Assembly (NCBI RefSeq): GCF_030272615.1 | Contig: NC_081405.1 | Coordinates: 575,777,752 to 575,841,751, forward strand | Direction of reading: 5' to 3' | Source: Cryptomeria japonica | Lineage: Eukaryota; Streptophyta; Pinopsida; Cupressales; Cupressaceae | Length of the DNA: 64,000 nt | Translations under genes and position numbers: made by a program | Notes under the pieces: model-generated | Told to the model about the DNA's origin: nothing | Databases searched by the model: none | Seen by the model: only the letters and a program-made list of their open reading frames with translations | Shown here: piece after piece, positions 35,545 to 46,464 of the stretch | Layout of the letters: the number at the start of each line of letters is the position of its first letter | Numbering within the stretch: position 1 is the stretch's first letter

Positions 35545-36410
35545 GATAAACTTTTTATTTTATAAATATCACTTATCATCATCCACAACTCATATCCAAG
35601 TCTTCTATTAAGATATTCAAGAGGACAAAATGTGTAGGACACAATTGAATGGTTTCTCATGCCTTCTTGTCCAATTCATTCCAAGTGTCACCCAACATTG
35701 TAACTTTATCAAGTTTGTTTTTCATGTAAAATTAGAAAGTGTCAATCTATTTCTTCCAAAAGATCTTCCAAATTTAGTTTCCATATCTCATAGCTAGTGC
35801 CATTAAATTTCTTAATATTTGTGTTTGAAAGAGAAACTGTGGATCTCAATCCTTTATTGAAATATACAAAAGCACACAAAAAAACCTCTTGATATAACCA
35901 AAAAAGCTTGAAAAGTTAAAGAGAAAGATAGCCCCCTTTGACAAAACTGATAGCTTTGATATAAAATGTTGAGAAAAATGGTGAGTAAATCTTGTAGTAT
36001 CAACTTTCATATGTTATTGCAAATTAGAAATTAAATAAACACATCTGAAATAAACATTTGATTCCACTATTTCACGTGAATATAAAATAATCTTTACAGA
36101 AGAGACAATGCATTTATATGGAATAAAACATTTGAAGAAGAGCTCTACTAGATAAAGAGGTAAACTATATTATCATTCTTCAAAATAGAGAACACTAAAA
36201 TTAAGAACTTCATTACAATTCTCCAACTAAGCCCAAAACCGCCTAGAAACCTTTATAAATTATGTCATGAAACAACCATACCATAACTATAATTTATTTT
36301 AAATTGGGATAAATAAAACCATCGTTGTTTTTTGAAACAAGGGGTAAAATAATAGTTGTATTTAATCCCACACCTTGGAGATTGAAATACCAATATACAT
36401 ATGTAATAAA
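35545..36410 (-). mobile_element. Very decayed copia fragment: gag start, primer site, 5' LTR
   Basis: On the minus strand 35560-35830 reads KFNGTSYEIWKLNLEDLLEE, a hallmark of the Gag N-terminus in plant copia elements, with stops and frameshifts after it. Upstream, 35950-35968 resembles the tRNA-iMet primer site (degenerate 'tggtatcaaagc'). The next 400 bp would be the LTR, with a TATA-like word (minus-strand AATTTATAAAGG, about 36251). The right LTR edge is unclear. Confidence 0.5.
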
Positions 36411-37477
36411 GTTAAAAAAAAAATCAAGTGATTTCTTCTTTGGCACCAAACCGAAGGCCACTTACACCTTTAAAATTCTTGAGGATTTATAACTCCCAGG
36501 GATATTTCAAATCTGCAAATGAATATCTATTGTCCTTCCAAACTTGAGTGTCCAATTCATGACCCTTCATATCTCAATGTGGACATTTAAAGGAGTGTAA
36601 TTTGTCTATTTTAATTTATTTTTCTCTTTCTCATGTTCACCTTTTGAATCTTCAAAGTAAAGCTTATACAAAGTTAGAAATGTCCAAACTATAGTTTTTT
36701 GACAAATTAGTTTTAAAAGTTTAACTTTAATTAATTTATTAAAACATTTCATATTTTACATATCCTCTACTTGTATTTTGTAAGATTGATGTTTTATTTT
36801 TGAAGATTATGTATATTAATATTTTAAAAAAATTAATGAAAAATTAAGTGAGAAAACAACTCCTTTAAATAGTTGCTAAGAAAATAATAAATAATCCTAT
36901 TGAGATAATTTCAATGATCCATCTATTTATTACTCTTTATATCACCAACCAATGCCAATAAGTAATGCATTCAATGATTGTTTTTGACAATTTCATATAA
37001 TCATTTGTTTACATAATATTATTATATTATTGTATATTCATGTTAATATAAACTGCATATCTATAAAGCTAGTGGTATATAATATTAGAAGTAGAAGGAT
37101 AATATTTTATATTTCTTAATTATGTTAGAAGTTGAAGAGCCATCTAAATTATGAATTATATAGTCATTTTCATATTATTAAATATGTGCATTTTGACTGA
37201 ATGAAATAAACTTTCATTGAATATATTTGAATTGTTTAATTTACATTTATTGCGTTTGTCATTTGTCAATACTTTAAATTTTTTAAATTTAATTTATGAT
37301 CTTGACATTAATATCAAATCTTTTATTTAAAATAAAAAAATGAAAAAACAATTAAATTTTAGATTGTGAAAAATTGAACATATTAAACTAAGTTTCTTAA
37401 AACCTAATTATTAGATGTTGCCGCACTCTCTTAATATTCGTGTCCATTCATTCGCAACTCTTAACATATTGCAATGA
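36411..37477. other. Upstream region of the RING gene
   Basis: AT-rich DNA with no ORF. Positions 37195-37380 are also present, decayed, at about 1030-1200, so the duplication unit includes promoter-proximal sequence. No specific transcription-factor site stands out beyond the TATA box. Confidence 0.5.
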
Positions 37478-37487
37478 TATATATAAA
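37478..37487 (+). promoter_or_regulatory. TATA box of the RING-H2 gene
   Basis: TATATATAAA lies 82 bp upstream of ATG 37560. With a usual 25-35 bp spacing, transcription would start near 37510, giving a leader of about 50 nt. This fixes the first ATG at 37560 and makes the upstream open codons (from 37440) untranslated. Confidence 0.65.
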
Positions 37488-37559
37488 GGAGTGCGAGATG
37501 AACGTCATTCATTATTACTCAACTATTTGAAGTTTCAAGTCCTTAAATCAGTTCAGAAA

Positions 37560-38318
37560 ATGGCACAGCAAGGAGAGGCAGATCAACTTGTTAATGGCAA
37601 TGAAGGAGAGGATGATAATGGTCTTTTCATTATCGCACAAGCTATTAGGCGGCGCTTTCCATCAATACCAGAGGATTGGACCGACAGGCAGTGTTTAAAC
37701 GATTTAAGCGATCGCGCTTGTTTATTGAAAATTGATGTTATAAGAGAAAAAATAGCTTACGAAGCAGACCCGCAAAATGAAGCTGATAACTTTGCATTTA
37801 TTCTTAATCTGTTTAACGTTGCTCTCAATTCATTACAGAATGACTTAGACGATTACAATGTCGAACTGGACAGATATATAGCCGACAACCCCAGGCCTGA
37901 ATGCAGAAGATACTGCGATCCGCTGACAAATGTTACTGGTATTCTGAAAGAGGTAGAAGATATGATTGGTGAAATCTGGTCGAGCGATCTGCAAGAAAGA
38001 ATGGAGATACGGACGGAGAGAGAGATTATGCAAGTTGTAGAAGGCCTACCTACCATCAAAATTTCAGAAAATCATCTTAAAGAAATTGTTACGTGTGTGA
38101 TTTGCTTATCTGATTTTGAAGAGGCAGAAGAGGCATGCCAGTTGCGTTGCGATGAACGCCATATATTTCACGGGGAATGTATTAAAAAATGGTTGAAGAA
38201 GAATTGGGATTGTCCCATTTGCAGGCGGGCAGCAATCACGTGGAAATATTGGACGGAAAAATCTGGAGATGAAGATGTCGGTAGACTTAGATATACCTTT
38301 CTGGACGCTAACCTTTAG
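37560..38318 (+). CDS. RING-H2 finger E3 ubiquitin-protein ligase, 252 aa
   Basis: A single intronless frame, the only intact host gene seen. The C-terminal RING-H2 finger has the full ligand set C179, C182, C197, H201, H204, C207, C218 and C221 (CVIC ... CDERHIFHGEC ... CPIC), preceded by GLPTIKI as in many plant RING-H2 proteins. The family binds a ubiquitin-loaded E2 and passes ubiquitin to a substrate. The spacing C-x3-H is slightly longer than the common C-x-H. Residues 1-170 are acidic and helical, with no recognised domain; no signal peptide or membrane segment is visible, so it is probably cytosolic or nuclear. The frame is open upstream to 37440, but no in-frame ATG occurs before 37560. 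The substrate is unknown. Paralogous debris lies at 1036-3000. Confidence 0.85.
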   Translation: MAQQGEADQLVNGNEGEDDNGLFIIAQAIRRRFPSIPEDWTDRQCLNDLSDRACLLKIDVIREKIAYEADPQNEADNFAFILNLFNVALNSLQNDLDDYNVELDRYIADNPRPECRRYCDPLTNVTGILKEVEDMIGEIWSSDLQERMEIRTEREIMQVVEGLPTIKISENHLKEIVTCVICLSDFEEAEEACQLRCDERHIFHGECIKKWLKKNWDCPICRRAAITWKYWTEKSGDEDVGRLRYTFLDANL

Positions 38319-38340
38319 GAAAAAAGCTCCGTAGTCTGAA

Positions 38341-38465
38341 TGTTTATCAATACAACTAATAAGTGTTAGACTACTACTATCTTGTAGTTTTTCTATTGTT
38401 AATGTTTAATGTTTACTAAGACAACTAGGAAGTACTACTATCTCTCAGTTTTTCTATTGTTAATG
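38341..38465 (+). repeat. Tandem duplication in the 3' flank of the RING gene
   Basis: Two similar units, 38341-38404 and 38410-38465, each begin TGTTTA and end 'ttttctattgttaatg'. The second has lost about 10 bp. They lie 22 bp after the stop codon, so they probably fall in the 3' untranslated region. No clear AATAAA is present; AATAAG occurs in unit 1. Confidence 0.75.
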
Positions 38466-38744
38466 TGAATTAAGACCATTAGAAGTTGCTACTCATGATC
38501 CAAATATATTTTTCTCTTTGGAGATTTCGTGATTATGGAAAGGAAAATTTAGGTGGACCAAAATTATCTAATTAATAAGATCTTCACATTTGGGATAAAG
38601 CTAACTTTTCAATGAGTTAAACCATCAAAGTTAAACTGAAACTTTTAAAGAGAAAACCACCTCATATGAAAGGGCAATCTATTGTGTCAAAACATTAATT
38701 TATTAAGGAAGTCTCTTTTCTATCATTTTCAAAAGAAGAAGGTG

Positions 38745-39480
38745 AAAATTTAGTGGCTAATATTTGTTAATTGATTAATATTTCAAGATTTAATATTACA
38801 TGAAATGTCATATTTTTTTTATAAATTCTAGTTTTCCCTGATTAGTTCCTATCAAGACAGGATATTATTGCATTTAGTAAACTCAATTTTTCAATTAGTT
38901 TAGACATTGAATTGAAAGTTTTGAACAAGAATCTATAATATAAGTTTAAGTTTTATTTTATATTATTATAAAATTATATATATTTTTAATTTCTATTGAT
39001 AATATCTCTCTAAAAAAGGTAACTATTAAATTATTCTAGAAATCATGACTATAAAATGGGTACAATAATTATCTCGTAAAAGTTTGAAGTTGCTTATAAT
39101 TTCTCTCTAAAAAAGGATAAGCGTACAAGATATTTAATAATTCATATGACGTACACTTTAATATTTGCCAAAGATAAAATATATTGTATAATTTTTTCAT
39201 TTGATAATTTTTTATTTAATGAGATTTCTTTTTTTATTTAGTTTTATAATTTACATGTTAAATAATTTTATTACTATGAATTTTTAAGTTTCAAAATTTT
39301 AATATACGAAAAAGTTGATCATATATGAAAGAGAAGAACATTAATTGTCGTAAATAAATATTTTGATCTTTATATAATTAATATTAGTTATAATCATATT
39401 AAATATATCAATATTAATATAAATATAAATCTAATATTAAGTTAAAGAATAGAAAAACAAATATCAAATATATACTAATA
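38745..39480. repeat. RING 3' flank, parts repeated at 2425 and 49137
   Basis: 38745-38815 recurs at 2425-2505, and 38824-39475 recurs at 49137-50014. Long shared words include 'ttagttcctatcaag', 'ggtaactattaaattattc' and 'gagaagaacattaattgtc'. Noncoding and AT-rich. Confidence 0.8.
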
Positions 39481-40205
39481 TAGATTTAAATATAAAATGT
39501 ATATTACATTATGAGATTAATAAAATGCATATCAATAAATGTTAATAAAAATATGTAAAAATATATACTAAAAAATAAAGGCATATTTATATTTGTATTG
39601 AAATAAGCATTTTTTTAATATTATTTCAAGATGAATAAATTTAAATTTGATTGTTTTATATAGATTTATTAAATTATATTTGTGGAAAATGTAATGAAAT
39701 TTTATTAGGATATTATTACAAAAAATAAGGAAAAATTTGGAATAAATTTTTTTTTTTGATATAATTATATTTGTGTTCTATTAAGAAAAATTAAATAATT
39801 TTTTTCTAAATAAATTATTTAAAAAAGGTTTCATAACAAAAATCAATGGTCAAATATAGGCTTTTAGGTTGGAACATTCATAATAAAATAATATATTCAT
39901 GACAATTTCTATCTTATTATAGATCTCCATCTCACCTTTCCTTTATATCTCTCACTCTAACTATATTCACTTCTTATCTCCATATTTATTTTTCTCTCCT
40001 TCTATCTCTATAATTTTCTCTTATGTCTCTATCTATCCATCTCTCTTTTATTTCTTTATCTACCGCTCTACTCCATATTGATCTCCATCTTTATCTCTAT
40101 CACTATCTTTTTCTCTGTCTATCTCCTTAACCCTCTCTCTCACATTATTCTTTCTTTGCCTCCTCTTTTTATCCTCTCCTATCTCTCTATCTCCACCTTT
40201 CCCTA
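39481..40205. other. AT-rich DNA ending in a pyrimidine-rich degenerate repeat
   Basis: 39481-39900 is AT-rich with nothing recognised. 39915-40203 is almost pure pyrimidine on the plus strand with loosely repeated 'atctctat'/'ctccatct' words, probably an old, decayed microsatellite. It leads directly into the duplicated tail segment at 40206. Confidence 0.6.
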
Positions 40206-40418
40206 TTGCCAATAAAATATGCCCTTATTGGTAATGGAGCCCAATTATCTTCCTAATTTATAGGCTTTATTTTGCTCATGTTTAGATCTCTCTAATTGGA
40301 TGCAAATTTTATTGGAAGATATCACTAATTCATTGATATCATTTTTGGACCATACAATAATGCTCTCTACCAACTGTGCTCATTGAGAAATGTGTATATG
40401 CAAGATGTCAAAAATTTA

Positions 40419-40423
<5 letters not shown>
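40206..40423. repeat. Tail segment of the RING duplication unit (second copy)
   Basis: Collinear with positions 1-211. Both copies carry 'tgctcatgtttagat'-like, 'agatatcactaatt' and 'gaccatacaataat' words in order and end at a CT tract. Confidence 0.8.
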
Positions 40424-40475
<52 letters not shown>

Positions 40476-40558
40476 ACTATTGGTAGGAACATGATGCATT
40501 TCATCTCTCTCTCTCTCTCTCTCTCTCTAACTATTGGTAGGAACATGATGCATTTCAT
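40424..40558. repeat. CT microsatellite with a duplicated 52-bp unit
   Basis: CT tracts at 40424-40474 and 40504-40526 are each followed by the same 'aactattggtaggaacatga' text and 'tgcatttcatc' (period 52 bp). A tandem duplication has copied part of the CT tract with its unique right flank. Confidence 0.9.
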
Positions 40559-40569
40559 CTCTTGTTTAA

Positions 40570-41016
40570 TTCTTAGATATTTTATTTTATTATAGTATTT
40601 TATTTAAAAACTATCATAATATTCGAAGAAATTTAAATTCATTCACAATATTAAAAAATTATTATTCTCTTTAAGACTATATCACCAATTTTTAGTGTCT
40701 ACTATTGATTTAAAATAAAATCTAATTGTCTTCACTATATTTCATGAGGTAAAATGTATCTTTAATGTGTAAAATATCAAGAGGGTTGAGATTGATTTTA
40801 GGCTATTGGTCTAAATAGAAATTAATGCCTTGTGAGCAATAAAAAAATTTGGTACATTTTATTTCACATAATACAATGTTGCATGTTAGATTATATTTTA
40901 CAGTAATTATTGAAATAAAAAATATTATATCATCTACACTTTAGACCTATGAATTATTTCCATCTTTGGGCCTCCATATTTTTATAAATATATTTATTTT
41001 TTAATGCACATATTCA
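40570..41016. repeat. RING 3' flank block also present at 2530-3000
   Basis: It aligns collinearly with 2530-3000, as in 'atatcaccaatttttagtg' against 'atatcaccaatttttagtt'. Noncoding. Confidence 0.7.
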
Positions 41017-41461
41017 TCATGGTAATTAATTCATTATCTTTTTATTTTCCAAGTTTTTTCAAAATTTTCTACAATTTTTTCTCTATATAAAAAAATTTGC
41101 ATTAAAAATAAATATATTTTGAAAGAAGATAATTACACCAATAGAAATTAATATTCTTTTCCAAAAAAATAAAATATTTTTCAATATTCTATATATTTTT
41201 TGAGTGACATTCATTTGAGTTTTCTCTATTTTAGAAGCACATTTTATTAGATAGAACATTACCTAATATGTGACCCAATCTTTCAAAAAATGGTTCCTCC
41301 CATGAAAGTTTCTCTTATTCTCCATTATCTACACTATGGTAAAGTAACTTTAATGACATTTTAATTAGCTATACTATTATCGGTAATATTATCTTATCTT
41401 CCTTACTGGAAGGATTGTTCAATACCATTTTAGATGTTGTTTGGAAGAATTTATTTACTAT
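41017..41461. other. Unannotated AT-rich stretch
   Basis: No gene, repeat partner or element end was recognised between the duplicated flank block and the older copia LTR that begins at 41462. Confidence 0.4.
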
Positions 41462-41674
41462 TGTTAGAGTAAATTATGTCTCATAATGACATGTTACTTA
41501 AGTTGACTTTGGATAATACATCTCATAATAGTTTACATATGAGACACTTAGGGAAGTGTGCACATAGGGATGATGCATGTAGGATAAATTCTACCTCTTG
41601 TGGTCTTATCTTGTTGTTACATTCCACCTTCAGTGGGTGATCCACCTCTTATGGAATATTTTATTATTTCTCCT
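41462..41674 (+). repeat. Older copia LTR (+), left half, split by a nested copia element
   Basis: It starts TGTTAGAGTAAATTATG. Its text is similar to the nested element's LTR read in reverse complement ('gagacacttagggaagtgtg' with 'cacatagggat', and 'cacctcttatggaatatt'). It continues at 48315. The nested element sits between the two halves, flanked by CTCCT duplications. Confidence 0.8.
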
Positions 41675-42124
41675 TGTAGGATTTTGTCAAGATCAAGGGC
41701 ACAATGAAAAGCATAAAAAGAGACAATAGAATGACAAGAACAAACTGTATTCTCATCAATATGCAAAAATGATCAACTGGATTAACCAATACAATGAATA
41801 TAGGCTTGCTTATATAGGCAAGGCCATATGGATGTATGAGCACACAAATATGACATGTGGCTCAATGAGAAACAAGGGTAGGTAAGAAATACTAAGGGTA
41901 GGTAGGAGAAATAATATAATATTCCACAAGAGGTGGATGACCCAACAATTGTGGAGTGTAACAGCAAAATAAGACCACAAAAGGTGGAATTTCTCCTACA
42001 AGCTCTATCCCTATGTGCACACTTCCCTAAGTGTCTCAAATCCAAACTACGAAGAGATACATTATCCTAAGTTAACTTAAGTAAGTGTAATAATATCCAA
42101 AATGAATATTTATTTACACCAACA
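41675..42124 (-). repeat. 3' LTR of the full-length copia element (450 bp)
   Basis: Nearly identical to 47860-48309. On the plus strand it begins TGTAGGATT and ends ACACCAACA. The six-C run at 42125-42130 is the minus-strand polypurine tract. Confidence 0.95.
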
Positions 42125-42399
42125 CCCCCCGTTAAGTGCAACTTAGGGGAATGAAGACTCAAGTCAACAATGCAAGATGGGTCCCGGCTACTAGGCCATT
42201 ATAGGTACCCATGTACAATATGCAAATGCAAGCAAAACTATGCAATGCAATCTCTCACAAACGGAGAAAGGGAGAAAACCCCGTCAGAAAAAACTCCCCC
42301 CCGAAAGAGAGATGAATGTACAAAAGACTCTCAAAGAAGAAGGACAAAACCTTAAAGAGGAAAAAGTCTCCCCCATAAGAGAGGAAGGAGAGGTCAACT

Positions 42400-43900
42400 G
42401 ACCCCCCCTAATGACACATCCTGGACCCCCAAGAGAGCTCGCAACTGCTGGAACTTATTCTTAGTGAAAGGTTTGGTGAATATGTCAGCAACCTACTCTA
42501 CTGTAGGACAATACTGCAAATCAATGACCTACTCTTGGATGAGCTCTCGGATATAGTGCATATGAATCTTGATGTGTTTGGTACACTGGTGCTGGATCGG
42601 GTTCTTCGAGATTGCAATAGCACTCTGATTGTCGCAATGTAGAACTGTCAGCCATGGAGTGGTGAATCCAAACTCGGTGAGAATCTGCTAGAGCCAAATG
42701 GTCTCAGTTGCTGCGTTAACAACACCTCGATACTCAGCCTCAGTCAAAGAGAGAGCAATAGCATGTTGCTTCTTGCTCTGCCAACAAATGGGACCCAAAC
42801 CAAGGTGAAAACTGTAACTAGAAGTAGACTTATGATCAACTAGATTGCCAGCCCAATCGGAGTCTGTGTAACCAACCAAGCGAAGTCCTGTGCCTACTGC
42901 ATAGTGAATCCCATAGTGATGTGTACCCTGGATGTAATGAAGGATGCGTTTGGCGGCTTTCCAATGAAGCTCATGTGGTTCCTGCATGAAGCGGGAAACC
43001 ATGCTAACTGCAAATGAAATATCAGAGCGTGTATGAGTCAAGTAGATGAGACTACCCACAAGCTGACGATACAAAGTGGCATCAACTAGTGGAGAAGAAC
43101 ACTAAGCCTCAAGCTTGACTCCTAAAATAAAGGGAGTCGGGGCAGGCTTACAATCAGCCATATGAAAGCATGCAAGTAGATCAAGAGCATACTTGGGCTG
43201 TGATAGTGTAATCCTAGAAGGTGACTATGAAATCTCTATCCTGAGAAAGTAGTGCAAAAGACCCAAGTTAGTCATTGCAAATCTGTCATGCAAAGCAGAT
43301 TTGACCCTGCTAATGATGGATGAAGTACCCCCTGTAATGTTCAAGTCATCAACATAGAGCACAAGTATCAAGTGAGAGTCATCCTATCGCAAAATGTAGA
43401 CATTCAGATCGGAATGACACCTGGTGAACCCTGCGAAGAGAAGAAAGGAATCCATCTTGGCATACCAAGCCCTGGGGGCCTACTTAAGGCCATAGAGAGA
43501 TTTCCTTAGTCTGCAAACCAAGGAAGTATCCTGGATGAAACTCTGTGGCTACTCCATATAAATCTCCTCATCAAGATCACCATGAAGAAAAGCACTCTTC
43601 ACATCCATCTGATGTACAGCCCAACCACGAGCTGCAACAATAACAAGTGTCAAATGAATGGAGTTCATCTTGGCTATTGGTGCAAAGGTCTCAGTATAGT
43701 CAACACCTACAACTTGAGAAAAACCTTTTGCAAGAAGCCGAGCCTTATACTTATCCACACTACCATCCGCTGCAAACTTGGTCCGATAGATCCACTTACA
43801 TCGAACCATCTTTCTCCCCTTAGGGATATGGACTAAATCCCATGTGTTGTTCCTCATCAAGGGACTATACTCTTCCTCCATAGCTTGGTCCCACTCAGGA
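42400..43900 (-). pseudogene. Copia reverse transcriptase and RNase H (stops only)
   Basis: From 43881 leftward: MVRCKWIYRTKFAADGSVDK, ETFAPIAKM, VHQMDVKSAFLHGDL and SLYGLK.APRAWY, where the expected Gln codon is TAG. Then come LYVDDLNITGG with the catalytic YVDD (about 43357) and GSLIYLTHTRSDISFAV. RNase H has GYTDSDWAGN, SLTEAEYRG, LHCDNQSAIAISKNP and ADIFTKPFTK, so all its catalytic acids are present. Reading phase is constant. The inactivating changes are mostly TAG or TGA at Gln or Arg positions. Confidence 0.92.
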
Positions 43901-45520
43901 ACCCCTGATGCTTCCCTAAATGTCTGTGGATCAGAAGCGGTAGCAATAAATGCATGTGGAAGATCCTAATGTTGTGATCGAGTTCTCTATGTATCTGAAG
44001 GATCCCTAGCAAGGGAACCCACAGACTCAAGTGTCTGTCAAGCCCAACGAGGTCTAGATGGAGGTGGAGAATGAGGCTCCTCAACTGCAAGTGAACCCTG
44101 CGAAGGTGTAACCCTGTGAGTCGGAGTTGAGGAAGTCGCATCATCTGAATCACTAACATCACTATCCATAATGGAGGAAGGTGGAGGAGGTAGAGAGGCT
44201 AAGCTAGGAAAGCTATCCTCAAAGTGAACACTCCTCTCAATGAACACCTCATGTGTCTCTGGATCCATCAATCTGTATGCCTTAACACCCTCAGGATATC
44301 CAACAAATATGCAAGGCCGACTCTGAGGTTCCAATGCCTTGCATTTCTATGGAGGTATGCGAGCCCATGTTGGACACCCAAAGACTCTGAAATGTCTCAC
44401 AATCAGTTTCCTACCAGCCCAAGCTTCAAAAAGAGTAATACTTTGCAAAGCTTTGTGAGGAACCTGATTCTAGATGTGTGTGGCACCACTGATAGCCTCT
44501 GCCCAAAAGGCGGGATGAAGAGAACGTGCATGTATCATACAACTAGCCATTTCTTTGAGAGTTCTATTCTTGCATTCTACAACCCCATTCTGCTGTGGAG
44601 TGTGTGCTACAGAATGTTGAAGATCAATCCCCTCAAATGTACAAAAATCCTCAAGTCTTTTGTTCACATATTCCCTTCCATTATCTATGCGAAGAATCAT
44701 GACCACTTTCCCTGATTGTTTCTCCACACGAGTCTTGAAGTCCTGAAATCTATCAAATACTTCACTCTTATGAATGAGAAAGTAGACCCAAGTGAAGTAG
44801 GAGTAGTCATCAATGAAGGTGAGAACATAGCGGGCCTTACTAAATGAAGGTGCTGGAAATGGACCTGCTACATCACTGTGAACAAGTTGAAGAACTTCCA
44901 AAGCTCTACAAGCTTTCCCTTTATCAAACTTCTCTTCCAGATGCTTGCCCATGGAACAACCTGAACATACACCCTCTGAAAAGCTGATTCGACGTAGACC
45001 TGTGACCATGTCTTTAGTGCTTAGCTGCTGAAGATAGCGGTAGTTGAGATGACCAAACCGCTCATGCCATAGCTTACTTTCTGAATTTGAATGAGTAAGC
45101 AAGGCCCTAGAAGGTGAACTTGGCACAAAATGGGAGAATGAATAAAGCCTTGAGTTGTCATTGACTTGTGCCACTGCTACCAAGGCATCATCATCAAGTT
45201 CCTTTACCACAACTGAATTTGGTGTAAACTCAACCTTTTTCCCATTCCCATAGTGAGTGATTTGGTAGATGGAGAGAAGGTTGGTAGACAAGTTAGGAAC
45301 ATAGAGAACATTCTCAAATGTTCCATCATCCATGTCAACTGAACCTTTCCCTTCAACCTCTACTTGTGTATCATCACCTATGTAAATGTGAGGTACCTTA
45401 GATGGCTCCAATGAAGAAAACTGCTCCTTTGTAGAACCCATGTGATATGAGGCACCCAAGTCAAGTATCCATTGCTATCAAGAACCTATCGTATCCACAA
45501 ATGCTTTCCCTTTTCCCTTA
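43901..45520 (-). pseudogene. Copia protease and integrase (stops only)
   Basis: The protease motif reads DLGASYHM (about 45460) instead of the usual DSGAS, so Ser is Leu. GAG-pre-integrase: LWHERFGHLNYRYLQQL, with CSGCSMGKH completing the zinc finger. Integrase core: HSDVAGPFPAPS, FIDDYS, RIDNGREYVNKRL and HTPQQNGVVECKNRTLKEM, so the Asp-Asp-Glu triad is kept. C-terminal motif: RPCIFVGYPEGVKAYRL. A Ser/Pro-rich linker (44040-44180) leads to RT. The element once joined its DNA copy to host chromosomes. Confidence 0.92.
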
Positions 45521-45603
45521 GACTGTGAGGAAGAGGAAGGAGATGAATCCTTCTTTGTGTAGGCGGATGGCAAGTTGATGTTGTTTTTCTTGAGAAGATT
45601 AGT

Positions 45604-46464
45604 TAACTTGTCAACTTTCTTTTCGTGGCATCAATGCTCATCATGACTATACTTCTTGCAATATGCACAAGTTGGTTTATCCTTCTTAGGTGGTGTCCCC
45701 TTCTTGGAAGAGGATGAAAAATTGCCTTGTGATGGAGAGGATGATTGTCCTTTTTCCTGGTGTGGCTTAGACTTACAGTGCTTCTTCTTCTTGCTGGAAT
45801 CTTTGCATTGACTTCCTTGATTCCCTTGATTAGCCACCAAAGGCTTGGACTTTTAAGACTTGAGAAACCCCATGTTCAACAACTTAGATTGTTCCAATAT
45901 TAACATTTCTGTGAAAGCATCAAATGAAGGCATAACATAAGAACTCCCCACTATCAAACAATGAGTTTGGAAGCTAGACACAAATGTTGCATATTCTGGT
46001 GCAAGCTTGTCCAACAAGTTGAATATCAATTGAGCATCCTTTTTGTCAATTCCACAATCCTTATGCTTTGCTATTAGCTCATTTGCTTTGGTGACATAAT
46101 CTTGGATTGTATCAAAACTCTTGGGATCCAAGTTGGTGAGCTCATTGTCAAACTGATAGCCTCTGATTTCATCAACTTGTCCATACAATTTCTAAAACAT
46201 ATCCCAAGCCTCTTTGATTGTTTTACACTTCTCAATGTGAAAAATGAGGTCATCTGATACATACTTGCGCAAGGTTCCAAGAGCCATGCAATTATTTATG
46301 AGCCATTCTAATTGAGCATTTGGATCAGCCTTAGGATCAGGTGGTGTTGTTATTGTTCCATCTATGTAATGTGTGAGACCCTTTTCCATTAATTTACTCC
46401 ATACTTTAATTTTCCATGATGCATAATTATGTGGAGTTAAAGCTGGAAATTTATTAGGAATCAT
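45604..46464 (-). pseudogene. Copia gag
   Basis: It opens at ATG 46464 (MIPNKFPALTPHNYASWKIK). The capsid region follows (KTIKEAWDMF, FDTIQDYVTKANELIAKHKD, LLDKLAPEYATF), then a Lys/Ser-rich linker and a zinc knuckle CAYCKKYSHDEH-x-C. A stop sits in the knuckle at the residue before its last Cys, and another stop lies near 46189. Same phase as pol, consistent with a single Gag-Pol polyprotein. Confidence 0.88.

Noticed and set aside
37440-37559. A 40-residue N-terminal extension of the RING protein
   Set aside because: No in-frame ATG occurs, and a TATA box lies inside the stretch, so it is upstream and leader sequence.
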